From Mucor racemosus (taxonomy: Eukaryota; Mucoromycota; Mucoromycetes; Mucorales; Mucoraceae), in the NCBI GenBank assembly GCA_027405735.1, contig JAPEHQ010000011.1, positions 1,550,001-1,614,000 on the forward strand: a stretch of 64,000 nucleotides of DNA, written 5' to 3'. This document shows positions 35,256-47,281 of this stretch, piece by piece. The notes under the pieces are model-generated. The model saw nothing but the letters and a program-made list of their open reading frames with translations. It searched no databases and was not told where the DNA came from. Each line of letters starts with the position of its first letter. Within the stretch, counting starts at the first letter, position 1. The translations under genes and the position numbers were made by a program.

Positions 35256-36336
35256 TCAGCAGCCCTTATAAACTGGCTTTCTCTTCTCTTTGAAGGCTTT
35301 AAGACCTTCCAACCTATCTTCTGTAGGAATAACTTGAGCATAGTAAGATTGCTCAATTTCCAATCCAGAATCCCTAAATACAACGAAATATTTGTTAGTT
35401 CTGCGTTGAAGAATACGGACAAGATCAAAAACTTACATGTCTAAATGTGCACCTCTATCAATAGCCAATTTAGCCATACGAATAGCAACAGGGCCCTGAG
35501 GTAAAATAGACTTTGCAATTTCGATTGATTTTTCGATTGCACTGTCTTCAGCAGCATGATTGACAACACCATATTCTTTGGCTTTTTGATAATTCATAAT
35601 CTCACCAGTGAAAATCAATTCTTTGGCCTTGGGGATGCCGATAAGTCTTGGTAATCTTTGAGTTCCTCCTGCACTATAGAATTTTATTAATACCTATGTG
35701 TCTATATGTGGATAAAATATTATTACCCAGGAATAATGGCTAATTTTGTCTCGGTCAACCCCATTTTTGCATTTGGTCCTGAATGAATGAGCATCAGATC
35801 AGTACGCATTTTCAAAATATAATTAAAACTTACCAGCTACTCGAAGATCACATGATAAAGCCATTTCCAATCCTCCTCCAAATGCAGGACCATCAATAGC
35901 AGCAATAGTAGGAATAGGGAGTGTCTAATTGGCATTTTAAGATAATTGTATAATGTTACAAATCAAGGTTTACCTCGAGTTCTCTATAAGCTTTTCTCAA
36001 AGAATATAAAAATTGAGTAACTTGAGATGGGCTCATAGTAGCGCGTTCCTTTAAATCAGCACCAGAGCAAAATGCACCAGGCACAGCACTTTGTATAATC
36101 AATACACGGGATTCACCAGAGAATCTGACATCAGCTAATGCTTGTCTAAATTCAGTCAATAAGTTTACAGACAAAGCATTTCTTGATGCAGGACGATTTA
36201 ATTTCAAAATCGAGATACCGCCTTCAATATGTTCTAAATAAGCTTCTTTAGAAACATCAGTTGAGATGGATCTAATAGCAAAAGATTGTCTTGATAAGCT
36301 ACTATTCAAGATAATTCGACGTGCAGCAATAAACAT
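35256..36336 (-). CDS. AUH-like enoyl-CoA hydratase (3-methylglutaconyl-CoA hydratase type), mitochondrial
   Basis: Five exons: 36336-35974, 35924-35834, 35778-35727, 35673-35437, 35373-35256; 286 residues. The N-terminus [19 protein letters not shown] is a plausible mitochondrial presequence. Crotonase features: [10 protein letters not shown], oxyanion-hole CSGADLKER and GPAFGGGLE, with Glu in GGGLE and Glu in [12 protein letters not shown] as catalytic pair. [16 protein letters not shown] and [17 protein letters not shown] are especially like AUH, which hydrates 3-methylglutaconyl-CoA in leucine breakdown and can also hydrate itaconyl-CoA. The next gene upstream on the same strand, 116 bp away, is CLYBL-like. 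Confidence 0.93.
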
Positions 36337-36452
36337 TTTAAAAACGTGAGAAAAGGGTAAAAGAGTTCAATGGGACGCTACCGATGAACCCGCTTTAATA
36401 ACATGTACCGTGAGAAAATAGTAAAGGAGTTTTATTATTTCATTTGTATCAA

Positions 36453-37939
36453 CTATTTCTTTTCTTCTTTATCCTTTTTCTCAATTTTGGGTATTTGCAT
36501 TTGACCAGCAGTTGCTCGAGCAATTACTTTTTCGGCCCATTTAACTACAGGCATATCAATCATTTTACCATCTAAACTAAATGCTCCAATGCCTTTTTGT
36601 GAGTTTGTCTGAAATCCATCTACAATGCGAACTGCTCTTTCTAAATCAGCAGGATCAGGTAAAAATGCCTTTTGAATTATATCAATTTGATCAGGATGAA
36701 TAGCTTGTTTTCCTGCAAATCCAAATTCTCTGCCTTCTTTACATTCCTGTAAAAGTACTTCTTGATCTTGATAATCTACACACACCAAGTCAATTGCTTG
36801 TAAACCATAAGCTGCTGACGCATTGACAATTAATTGACGTGCAAATAGCATTTCTTCTCTTGTTTTTGTTCTTACTAATCCTAAGTCTGCACAATAATCC
36901 TCTGCAGCAAACTATATTGCTATAAGTTTTTTTAATCTTTTAAAAATGACATGTAAAACTTACTATTAATGCATCCAATCGAGGGTCTGCTGTAACAATT
37001 TCTTTAATATTCATCATTCCGAGGGCACTTTCGATAGAAGCAATTAACCGAATACGCTCACGTCTAGGAAAATGAGAATTATGCCAAAACCAAACATCAA
37101 TAGAAAAACTTACTGTGATTCCACTGCAACAGAATCAATCATTCTACTGACAAACTGTATATCTTTTGCGCTTTGAACTTTAGGAATCACAATGGCCTGG
37201 AGTCTTTTCGAGTGAAGCTAAACAATTGTGATTAGAAATGACATCATGAGCATGCAATAAAGATTCTATTATTTACAATGACATTGAGATCATCCAATTC
37301 GTGTCCTAAAGATGTAATGAATATATTATCAACTGTAGCAATTTTAAAACGCCATACCTGATCCGACAGCATTAATTCTAACTGCTTTTTCTGCTTTTCC
37401 ATGTTCTGATGCCTATATATTGCATTAATTTCCTCAAAATTACAAATTATTTAAAAAATGACCTACCTCTAGAGCATCAATCACCATATGTCTAGCTGTT
37501 CCTTTCTTACTTGATGATACACTATCCTCGAGATCATAAACAACGCAATCTGCCCCAACTGTGATAGATTTATGGATTTTTCTCTCATCACTACCCGGAA
37601 CTAATATTAAATTTTAGTTAATCACACAACATTTAAGAGTTTTTACTCTGTATATATATTACCATAAAACAAAGCTCTTCTTGATCTAACTGTGTTAAAT
37701 TTATCTGTTGTTGATGCCGTACTAAATACGCGCCATAAAGAGCCTGCTTTATTATTCATGCCTCCCATTCGAGTTCCTGCTAAAATACATGAAATACAAG
37801 TTTAATACCCGCTTTATCAAGACATCAATGTAGCCCCCCCCCTCTCATCATTATCTTTAAATGAAAATAATATTTTACCTGCACTGAAATTTACAGAAGT
37901 CTTTGGTGTGATACTAATTATTCCAGCTATACGAAACAT
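36453..37939 (-). CDS. CLYBL-like citramalyl-CoA lyase (HpcH/CitE family), mitochondrial
   Basis: Eight exons: 37939-37879, 37776-37663, 37600-37467, 37412-37358, 37305-37277, 37217-37114, 37063-36964, 36911-36453; 351 residues, or 352 if the alternative acceptor at 37780 (tandem TAGCAG) is used. Features: presequence-like MFRIAGIISITPKTS, RRALFYVPGSDERKI, DLEDSV with metal-contacting acids, AVRINAVGSG, VIPKVQSA, LIASIESALGM, and GKQAIHPDQIDII. This is the CitE/HpcH TIM barrel; the eukaryotic CLYBL member cleaves citramalyl-CoA to acetyl-CoA and pyruvate. Ends in a Lys/Glu-rich tail. Confidence 0.92.
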
Positions 37940-38679
37940 GATTTCGTTTGTTTAATTGCAAGTGTTTATATATAAAAAAGTGTAAAGAAATAAAAAGAGG
38001 GTGGGGAAATAGGCAATCTTGCTGTTTTCCATTTGAAAATATTTTTCAGCTTTTTGTGACCCCTGTTTGCACTTCTCAGTTGGAAAACATCATATGCTAT
38101 TGAAAGTACTAAAGGGTTTTCCCGAGATAATCCGAATAATACAAAGTTAGATGTATAATTTTAATCAAAATTTCGTTAAAACTTTCACTGTATCGTCTGA
38201 AAGGTGAAAGTTCTGGCATTAAATCTATTGTGTTTGTGTATTTTTGTTTGCATTGAGCAATTGAAAATCAAGTTCAAACTCAATGTTTCCAAAAGTAACC
38301 ATCATGTCCTCAGATTCATGTAAAAAGAACGACTAGAAACAACGAAAAATCACAATTGCAATGGATATAAACATAATTTAAAATGAAATAAAGCTTTTAT
38401 ACACTGCCGCTAATCAATATGTATCTGATATTTGACGTTTGAAATAGATAGAGTCAATTAAAAAACCTTTATTATCACATTGACAGTTTGTAATTCTTGA
38501 TTAACCAAATATATATATATATGATAAACAGCATTTAACTCTCTACTAATTTGTATAAAAATTTACTTCAAAACCGTGCTAGTGATTATTAAATCCAGAA
38601 AAGTGGTAATAAAAAAATCTAACTATTTTCTTGTACATCTTGAACTACTTTTCGCTATTATTATTTGTCAATCAAGTCA

Positions 38680-39740
38680 ATATTTTAGCTATAAAAAATC
38701 ATTCAAATATTGGCCCTCTCCTGTGTTTTTACGATAAAAAATGGGCGGTATGTCAATTTGTGGAATGCCAATTTTGCTCATCCAGAATACACTTTAGCCG
38801 CCTGTTACATTCAGAATAAAGAAGCAACAAACAATCCTCGTTACAGGTAATAAGTGTTCTCTTAATCACTTGAATCATTGTCTTATATATGTTAGCTGAA
38901 AATACATTTTCCATAATTTAAATGATATTCAAAAATAAGAGGTTAATTTTTACTGTTGACAAACTACTTTTTAAAGAATTTTTCGACCCTTTTAACAATC
39001 GCTAAAATGCCAAAAATTGCTTTAAATTGTTTTTAAACCTTTGTAAATAATATTCAAGTTTTTTGTTTTTAGATATCAAAACGTCGAGATGTTTTTTCAT
39101 CCTCTTTCAGGATGAGTGCAGGTTTTTAGTATAAATCTGTCGCTTGAAAAGCAATTGAACGAAAGGGGATACTTGGCAAACTTTTTCCTAAGAGAACAAT
39201 ACAAAGGGAAATATTTGAAACCTGCTATTAGAGCATACAATTTTTCTTATAATGAGCTAACTTTACATACAATGCATAATTTATATTTTCAAAATACACA
39301 TTTGTAAGAGTCTCATTTTCCAATGAATTATTACTTACTTTGCGAGAATTAGTTTTGGGAGATCGTTACCTACATTATAAACATCTTCGTAAACGACTCC
39401 ACTTGTATTATAATAATTACTTCGAAATTTCTCAAAACCTGATGTGAATTTAGGGATTAACGTTCAATATTTGATGGAAAAAATATTATACTTCCATCTA
39501 TTTAATTCACTAATTTCCTGCAAATTAACCCGCCAAATGATCCTGAATTCGAAACGCATTTGTGAAACTTACCTGGATCAGCTAAAAATACTTTGCAAAG
39601 GAACAATAGAAGGGTTGATTAAGCACGGGATTGGCGGAATCAAATGTGGAAAGTTTTCCTGCCCCCGCAAATCTCCAAAAAATCTGATGTGTTTGTTCAG
39701 TCAGCCAATGGAATCAACTACTCAAGAGACACAATAGTAC
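38680..39740 (+). pseudogene. Possible decayed gene of unknown family
   Basis: Several protein-like frames follow each other with stops or frame changes between them: ~38688-38846 (GRYVNLWNANFAHPEYTLAA), joined by a plausible intron to YQNVEMFFHPLSG near 39071, then LEKQLNERGYLANFFLREQY (39116-39307), FSNELLLTLRELVLGDRYLH (about 39316-39450) and 39444-39737 (SCKLTRQMILNSKRI...). No family recognised; splicing could rescue part of it. Low confidence that this was one gene. Confidence 0.3.
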
Positions 39741-40005
39741 TTTTTAGGGATTATTTGTTGAATTAAATAAAAATATCAGGCCACTGGAATATTAAATCGT
39801 TCGATATTACAAAAATAAGCTTGAAACTGCTTTCACTTATTGATGCCATTGTCATTATGGAAGCAGTAATAAATTTTTAATCAGGAACCAACATGCATAT
39901 TTTTTGTGGTGTGATTTTTTTCTTTTTACTTTGTATAAATACTGCTATCACTTTTTGCATTCTTGATTTTGATCCATATTATTATACTACTATAACAAAA
40001 TAACA

Positions 40006-40251
40006 ATGACCGCTCTCTCTAGTTTCCTTAAAGCCTCCAAGAAGCCCGAAGTCTATCCTATTGTTGGTATTCTCGGTATTGCTCTTTCTGGTGCCGTTTT
40101 CTTTAGTGCTCGTGCTATCAGAGCTCCCGATGTTGCTTGGAACCACAAGTCTAATCCTCACCCTTGGCAAGAAATCAAGGATGGTGAACAAGTCAAATTA
40201 ATTGCATTAAACCAAAAATACGATCATCGTTGGGAACGTAAGCAATGGTAA
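40006..40251 (+). CDS. NDUFA4/B12D-family (MLRQ) respiratory chain subunit
   Basis: Single exon of 81 residues. One membrane helix (VYPIVGILGIALSGAVFFSA) is followed by the family signature APDVAWNHKSNPHPWQEI and a short hydrophilic end (LNQKYDHRWERKQW). Size and layout match NDUFA4/MLRQ-B12D proteins, which associate with respiratory complexes (complex IV in mammals, first assigned to complex I). Codon use is biased to C/G-ending codons, suggesting strong expression. A CTTTCTTTCTTT run lies in the 3' flank near 40368. Confidence 0.85.
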   Translation: MTALSSFLKASKKPEVYPIVGILGIALSGAVFFSARAIRAPDVAWNHKSNPHPWQEIKDGEQVKLIALNQKYDHRWERKQW

Positions 40252-41145
40252 AATTTGCTCGCCTGCAGTGAACAACAACAACCCGACTTCTATTTCTTAC
40301 ATACATGACATTCTATTTACATTTTAATTTAAACTTTTTACATATCACGCTTTTATACATATCTCTTTCTTTCTTTCTTTCTTTGAAAAAAGTTGAAAAT
40401 CTTCACTTTTTGTATCTATTGTATTTCCCACTTTTTTTTTCCTATAAAAATTAGAAATAAATATATAATAATTTTATCAATCAAAAGATTTTCAAGTAAG
40501 CTCCAAGCAATTAATTTTTAAAATAAAGTAATTTAGCAAAATCAAGCAACCCACCAATCTAACATTTAGATTCAAAATTACGGAATAACTGACAGTCGAT
40601 GGAACAACTACCAGAAAATATTAATGACCAGATAATATAAATAAAGTAGTATAAGTGGTGTTTTATTCATACTATAATAAATAATATAAACAATATCTCT
40701 TTTAGAGATCTTTTATCAAAATTAACTCCCTTTATAGTACCTCCCTTAATGGCTCAGTGAGCTGTATATATTTGCAATTCCAGAAGACAGAAACAAACAT
40801 CTACTCAATGAAGGTAACCGTATGTATGGCACCAACGGTCTTGATTTCAGCTTTTACTGGCCATTGTGCTTTGAGTAGACTAAAAGACCTCGTTAATAAC
40901 GTGTTATTTACATTTACTGAAAACAGTAATGAAAACTCATTTTCAACCCAAATTAGCTCAAATTATTCAACGATATATAGGTAATAGTCAAAAGTATCTT
41001 TCACAATCGGTCCAATGTTCAGCCTCCATGAACTGTTGTGAGATGTGTAAAAGGGAAACGCCGAATTGACAAGCTTTATTAGCATGCTCTAATACGCAAG
41101 GAAAAAGTTACAATCTACAACTTAAAATGTATTTTGACTTTTTTT
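40252..41145. other. Intergenic, nothing recognised
   Basis: 3' flank of the NDUFA4-type gene, pyrimidine-rich near 40365-40445, then AT-rich DNA with only short ORFs up to the start of family A. Confidence 0.5.
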
Positions 41146-42845
41146 TTTTTTTGTAGGTACTTGCTCGATCAAAATTTGAATCTTCAAAAATTCAACTTTC
41201 GTAGCTTTCTTCAAAATTGGACCGTGCCCGCTTTTCTATAACTAGACCATACTAAACAGACATGAATTGGTCACATTATGTTACCTATCCCTAAATTTAT
41301 TTTATATCTCACAAAAGACTCAAAAACGCGTAAAATTCACTGCTTTTTCCTTGAAAACTAGGTCTCACTTTTCATCCTTGATCTACTTTTTGTTTTCACT
41401 AAATAACACCAAGAAAACATTATATGCCAATGTACCTGAGATGTTCAGCTTTAATCCAAAAATAAGTATCCAAAAATATCCTACTTTTTGCAGTTGGTAT
41501 TAATTTTTCAGTGTTAAGGTTTCAGATTTTTTACGCGTATTTTACTGCTAATGGATTGAAAACTTTTAGGCTTCATATCTCTAGAAAAAATTAAGCTATA
41601 CTAACATTTTTTAATAATAAAACTTACTTGTTTTAAAGCGTTCTATAACATATTTTAATATAAAAAAATTCTGGGCACTTTTATTTTTTTTCATTTTTTT
41701 TGGCATTTCTATAGTAGGTTTCAAAATATTGGTTAAATTGAGCAACATTTTTTTTGTATTTATGTCATCCAGCTCGTTGAGCTCTCTCAGACCCAATTTA
41801 GAGTTTTTCAAAATATTAATTTTTCGTGGAGATATCCTTAAAAATGTGTACAAAAAGGTATCTCCATTTCTAGCTTCCATTTTTCCCTTATATACCCTCA
41901 TCTAGGAATGGGCTTCGATTCGAGTTTGAATCGAGTTTTAACGGAAACGGCCATTCGATTCGAGTTGGAAAACGGCCCGTTCTTTTGTAACCCAGATAAA
42001 AAACGGGGTGGGAGCAAGTATTGGTTTGCCTTAAGGAGGCTGTTAATAGCAACATTGTCAAGTTAATATGGGATTATGAATTGATAATAGCATATTTGAC
42101 AGTTTCACAACTTGAAGTATTTTTTCAATCCTGTTTTCGAGCTTAGCTAACAAAAAAAGAAAAGAAGAAACTCGAATACCCTCATTCGAGTTTGCATAAA
42201 AAACGGCCCGTTAAAGCAGTCAAACTCGGTCAACCGTAATACGATGCGTTGTTTGCGAAATCCTACCCTCATCCCAAATTCTGAATCTGAAAAAAATTGA
42301 ACAAACATCTTGTTTTCTCTGCGAAAAATGTAACTAAAAAGTTAAATAATAGCTCGATCGATAGATAATTTTTTGGCGCATTATTTTAGTTTATTATATT
42401 TTAAATATGCTTATAAAAAGTGATGTGTATCTTCAAAAAACCTTCAAAATTTCAATTCCATTTTACGCAAAATTTAATGTGGAATGCTTGTCTAATTTTT
42501 ATTTAGATGGATGCAGAATTTAAAACTGTACAAAAACTACTTAATACGCTAGGTCACCTTACTTTGCAGTTCATGAGCCATTAAACAATTTTGTTTTTTT
42601 GAATCATTTTTCGTTCCTTTCAACAAATAAATTTTGGAATCCCGTTAGATAGATTATAAGCTGTGATAAGAATTAGTATTTTAATTATTTCGACGAAAAA
42701 TCAATGTTTTTCGCTGAAACAAAAAATGCAGAGTAACTTAAGAGTTGGATCTATCTTGTGAGCACAAAAAGTTAATACCTCAATTTAGATGCTCAGTTTT
42801 TTATAACCAATTTTAGGTCAATAATTTTGGTCAATTTTGGCCGAT
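41146..42845. repeat. Dispersed repeat family A, copy 3 (interrupted)
   Basis: Matches copies 1 and 2 from GGTACTTGCTCGATCAAAATT to about 42845, with the hAT-type MITE inserted at 41903-42265. Its right end is replaced by a family C LTR, and a right-end piece of family A reappears inverted at 43388-43567. Confidence 0.78.
41903..42265. mobile_element. hAT-type MITE, 363 bp
   Basis: Starts TAGGAATGGGC and ends AAATCCTA (inverse TAGGATTT), so short TIRs TAGGA. Flanked by an 8-bp duplication CCCTCATC at 41895-41902 and 42266-42273. The uninterrupted site TACCCTCATCCCAAATTCTG in family A copies 1 and 2 has it once. 8-bp duplications and TAG-type ends are hAT hallmarks. Internal CATTCGA(T)TCGAGTT and AACGGCCCGTT motifs occur near both ends. 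Confidence 0.85.
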
Positions 42846-43377
42846 TGTTGTATTCCACCTACTAGTATTATACGTTATCACCTTCTACAGTATCAATACA
42901 TCTTACAATCTATTGACTACGACATGTAGTGAAGTGCAAGTCTTGATATCGGATATAAGAAACTCCTAGCGTACCAAGTTTAATCCAGTAATTAGCAAGA
43001 ACGTTTGGACCTCAATTATGACACCATATTATTTTATTCTAGCGGTTAATCAATCAAATAGCTATCAAATCAATATCCAAGCACATTTAGTGCAGCATTG
43101 AAACAAGACAACTCACAAGCTCTGCAATCACGGTTAAATTATGATTGATCCATTTCAATCCATAGATTACTATTCAACAGAACCAATGGTTCAATAGTGC
43201 CTTCTTAAATCACACCTCAGGATCTCAATGTCACATCAATATAAAAGGCCATACTTTTATATCTAAATAAACGGTATCTTGTTTTTATTATGCAGTTGAA
43301 TAACTGATTCATTACTCATTCTCTTTTAATTGTATTCTTTTTTAAGTATTATTCATCAAACCTGAAAATATACGACA
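42846..43377 (+). mobile_element. Solo LTR, family C, copy 2
   Basis: 532 bp from TGTTGTATTCCACC to AATATACGACA, i.e. TG...CA ends. Contains a TATA box (AATATAAAAGGCC near 43238) followed by AATAAA (near 43263), the usual LTR promoter/polyadenylation layout. Flanking 5 bp differ (CCGAT / AGGCT), so it may mark a rearrangement between elements. Confidence 0.7.
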
Positions 43378-43387
43378 AGGCTAAACC

Positions 43388-43567
43388 TTTTGCAATTCTG
43401 TGGATCAGCGCTAGAAGTGCCTGCCATTGCAACGGGAGGTCATTTGGATTCATATTCGTTGAGAAGAACTGATGGGGGGCTTGCTGATCTTAGTAGGTGT
43501 AAGTAGCAGGTAACCAACTTGTTGCTCAAACTGGCTGAACGTACAATGATCCATGGATGCTGGTAGT
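43388..43567 (-). repeat. Inverted right-end fragment of family A
   Basis: Reverse complement of the region around 34690-34860 in copy 2. It holds a frame on the minus strand ending LRSASPPSVLLNEYESK, the counterpart of the conserved small ORF. Confidence 0.7.
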
Positions 43568-43678
43568 ATTCGTGTTTGGTGTCGAGCCGGGTTTTGCCAG
43601 CCAAATTTACTAGTATGCATATTATATACATTAATGAAAAAGGAAAAAATTTGCTAGACATATGAAAAACTTACTAAG

Positions 43679-43850
43679 AAAAAAAAGGAGGATCATATTC
43701 GATGAGAAGCAAGGGTCATCGGAGATTCTCTTTCGAAATTCATATCCTAATACCAAAGGGCTTCCCCTTTGGTGGGTTTGAACTCACGAATATGTGTGTC
43801 GCACTCAATTTGTAGCGCATGCGCTACCCGTTAAGCTTGTCACTCTCCTT
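43679..43850 (-). ncRNA. tRNA-derived SINE-like or pol III RNA gene
   Basis: On the minus strand an A-box-like AAGCTTAACGGG (43838-43827) is followed ~45 bp later by a B-box match GTTCAAACC (83-75 of 437xx), then a hairpin CCAAAGG...CCTTTGG and a run of eight T (43686-43679), the usual pol III stop. A 16-bp palindrome GTAGCGCATGCGCTAC (43812-43827) overlaps the D-arm position. T-arm pairing is imperfect and I could not fold a normal cloverleaf, so a SINE head or pseudo-tRNA is more likely than a working tRNA. Confidence 0.4.
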
Positions 43851-46001
43851 TGTGTAATGAGTCAAACATTTCAGTTTCATTCATGCAAAACCTTGCCTCA
43901 TTCCTTATATAAATACTACAAGGAAATCATTACATGATCCCTTGTAGATTTATCTGTCTTGTTACACTCCCTTTACTTATATTTATTCACTAATAAATAT
44001 CTAATTTACAAATAAGAACACCAACCTTCATCAATCCAGTGATCACAAATTTATAACAGCAAAAATAATATCTATAAGCATATTATCCACCTTTGTTGTT
44101 AGTCCAAAATTATAGATCATTACACTTTGGTCTACAGTTTTAATCCACATACATGTGAACATGTATTTGTCAGTTTTTCACTATTTTAGAAAATGCAGCA
44201 AATTAAGGTGTATTTTTCTTTTTGGAAATGATAATAAAGCTTTCCAGAAATTGGTAGTAAAAATCATCTGAAAAGAATGCCAATTTGTGATGGAGATATA
44301 AACAAAACTCAATGTCATTAGTTATTACCGTAGTACATTAATATTAAGCTGTATAACGTAAAAATTAAATGTGGATGAATGTGGATGATGAATGTAAAAC
44401 AATCTTTTTTGCCAAAATGAGAATTAGTTGATTTATCGAGACTTTGTAAATTAAAATCAACGTAAAAAGTACCGTTTATTAGAATGAATTAAATATGGTT
44501 TTATATAGTTATTGGAATTGTGTAATAAGATCTAATGGACAGGGATACATTAGATGTGACAATAGATATTATTATTAATGTGTATGGATATAACATGTTA
44601 TGTTTCATTATTAGTTCCTGGGTGACAGGAACCAGTTACTGGATAGATAAGATCTTGTAATGATTCACATTACATGATGTTTCAACGATAATTGCATGAA
44701 TTAGTTTCAGTTAGATAATCCATATAAATATGTAAATGTTGAATCAGATATTGAACATTAGTGAAAATATCTGTTTCTTTCCTTTGTTAATAATTTTAGA
44801 TCAAATAAACTTATTATCACAACCCCAACTGATCTATTACTTAATACTACTTGTCCAATATTAATTACATTTAATACATAGTAAGTATTGACCAAAGTAA
44901 TAGTCAACTACAGTTATTAACACCAACAACGTCCACCTTTTGTACTTCTTTCTTAATAGGCTCAACCTATTACAAGATCATAGTACTCATTACAGATCTG
45001 CTAAATTTGTCGGAGATCTTCTATATATCGAATGTTGTAATTCTGATAGATCATTAGTATAACATCATCTACAACGCATAGAAATTCAAGTGATATTCAA
45101 CAGATGTAGTTGCATTAGACAATTCAGTTTTTAGGAGTAGAAACACCTAGTATTATACTGGAAAACCAAAGTACGCATTATTCATCAAACTAAAGACAGA
45201 CATCAACTTTCCAATCCACCAGTGTTAAATGCAGACATTAATTATATAATCTTTACCAATGCAAAATAGTAATATGATATACTGTATGAATCAATCATTT
45301 CGACAAATATAAGTAATGATAATAATAATAATAATAGGATCAAGTTTTTAAAGCAATAACAAATAACTATCAACAGTAAACAACTAGTAAATTGTAATTT
45401 AATACACTATCGTTCAATATAACTGAATATTAATAAATCATAGAAAAAGTAGCCGGTAAAAAACTGACGCCCAATGTACATCTACTAGCTCAGGATTGAT
45501 AAAAAATGCATTCATTGTGTAGTGTAAATCGCAACATTTTGATGGATAGAAATTACAGGACCAAGATGTTGCATTTGTCTCAGGATTTTTAAAATGGTTT
45601 GAAAACATACTTTATCATGTTATGACAATACTCATCATAGGTCTCACATCCAAGGTCACAGTCTATAATTAGTGTTACAGTAAATCAATGCGAATCATTG
45701 ACTTACATCATATTCTTAGATAGTAAAACCCTAGTAATAGTTATAACTAATGTATATAAATATATCCAAAGGATGTATTGTTAATAAAAGTGTGATATTC
45801 TGGCAAGATTATTTATATAGACTCTTTTGACATTTCATATTAACCTTGCTTAGATGTTAAATACTCACCATATGCTATTAGTAACATCTTGTTTTTTTAT
45901 TTAATTGCTGTATTATTAAAAATCAAGCCTTTCATAGCTTATAAAAATGACAATAATAATGGGATGTTTCTGATGTTATTTTGACACTTATCATAAGGCG
46001 G
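43851..46001. other. Gene-free AT-rich region, LTR-like fragments possible
   Basis: No gene supported. 44505-44931 (ATTGGAATTGTGTAATAAG... to ...AACACCAACA) has copia-LTR-like edges but no matching flanks. A TATATAAATACTACAAGG motif near 43916 looks promoter-like. Apart from this, nothing recognised. Confidence 0.4.
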
Positions 46002-46220
46002 ACTGATGATACTACGTTTGATACAACTGTAAATGGAACCAGTCAATTTAATTTATGGAATTTGAGTGCAAATACCGAAGAACCATTTGTAAGTACTACT
46101 TATTAGGTTGGTTCTAGTAATAAAGCATTGAATCAATTGGCTTGAGACAAAGAGGGTAAGAAAGCGGCAATAGGTTCCAGTGATGGTCATGTTTATGTTT
46201 ATGTTTATGATATTGGAGAG
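46002..46220 (+). pseudogene. Captured dynein intermediate chain fragment, longest copy (B2)
   Basis: Frame TDDTTFDTTVNGTSQFNLW, NLSANTEEPFVSTTY, TAG (probably CAG once), VGSSNKALNQLA, TGA (probably TGG once), DKEGKKAAIGSSDGHVYVYV, YDIGE, then GTAAG. NGTSQFNLWNLSANTEEPF corresponds to the dynein intermediate chain word DGTG-x-(F/L)-DLWNLN-x-DTEVP that precedes its last WD repeat. Two in-frame stops show it is non-coding now. Confidence 0.65.
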
Positions 46221-47281
46221 GTAAGATTAAAACTTAATGTAAGTCACCTCTAGCGCATTAATTATCAAGTAAGACTATATTATTATCAAATAAACTACCA
46301 CGCAATATTAACATGTATAAAGGTTTACAGAAATAAGCTTCATACAAGTGGGTACAGCATCGTAAATTCTTGAAAAAGCCCTCAAGTATTATAAAATCTC
46401 TTATTTTTAAGACTTACGAGGCTTATAAGCGGAATATTAATTTAGAAAATTATTTTTGTCCAGATCGTCAATTTTGACATTTTTTAATTTTTTTTTCTGA
46501 TTTTGCAAATCTAGAGTTAATTATACTACCAATTATAAAAACAAAAAATATACACATATACAGAATTTAGCGCTCTATTTGCTCAATAAAAAATAACAAA
46601 CATTTTTATTGCAAAATATTGCATGAAAATCCTTTAATTAAAAAACCGTTTTTGGGACAAAAGTACAGATTCTCATTACTTGACGTTTAATATTAAGCTT
46701 TTATAAAATGTGTATTAGTCATGGCTACAATTTTCTCTCACAATGTAGTACATTTAAACGTCGGTTTTGGTATCCAAATTTGATTTTTCTGTTTTTTGAT
46801 CAAAATCATGAGTGTTGGTAAGGGTAAAATGAGTCCCGAAAATGTCCGCTACAAAAACTGAATTTTCAGACCTTAGGTGGTTAAATATAAAAAAAGTTAC
46901 AAAAAAGAAACGCTTTTTTATTTAAAGCTTAGATTACCATAGTATAAGAGACTTAGTAATTCAATCTTGCTATGCTCAATTACGGCATTGCTCTACGGGC
47001 TCGCTTTTGCAATTTTTTAATAAATGTATGACATGACAGATGGTTTTTCTGGTAGAAAAATGCATTATGTTTCTATGATAACATATATTGCCTATTTTGT
47101 TTGTTTGACGGTTGATGCGCTGTAATTCTGCTTTTACATTGGGTGAAATGTGCAATTTAGCAGGGTTTTAAATGCGCTAAATAATGTAAAGCCTTGAAAA
47201 TTTTTTTATACGTATGTTGTTTCTCTCTTTTTGTTTTCATATTCCAAGGAGATATTTACCGTTTGATAAGAAGGCATATTA

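Noticed and set aside
43741..43860. Functional tRNA gene
   Set aside because: A and B boxes are present but T-arm and anticodon arm do not fold properly; reported as SINE-like instead.
44505..44931. Copia-type solo LTR
   Set aside because: Edges look right but flanking 5 bp do not match and no second copy is in the window.
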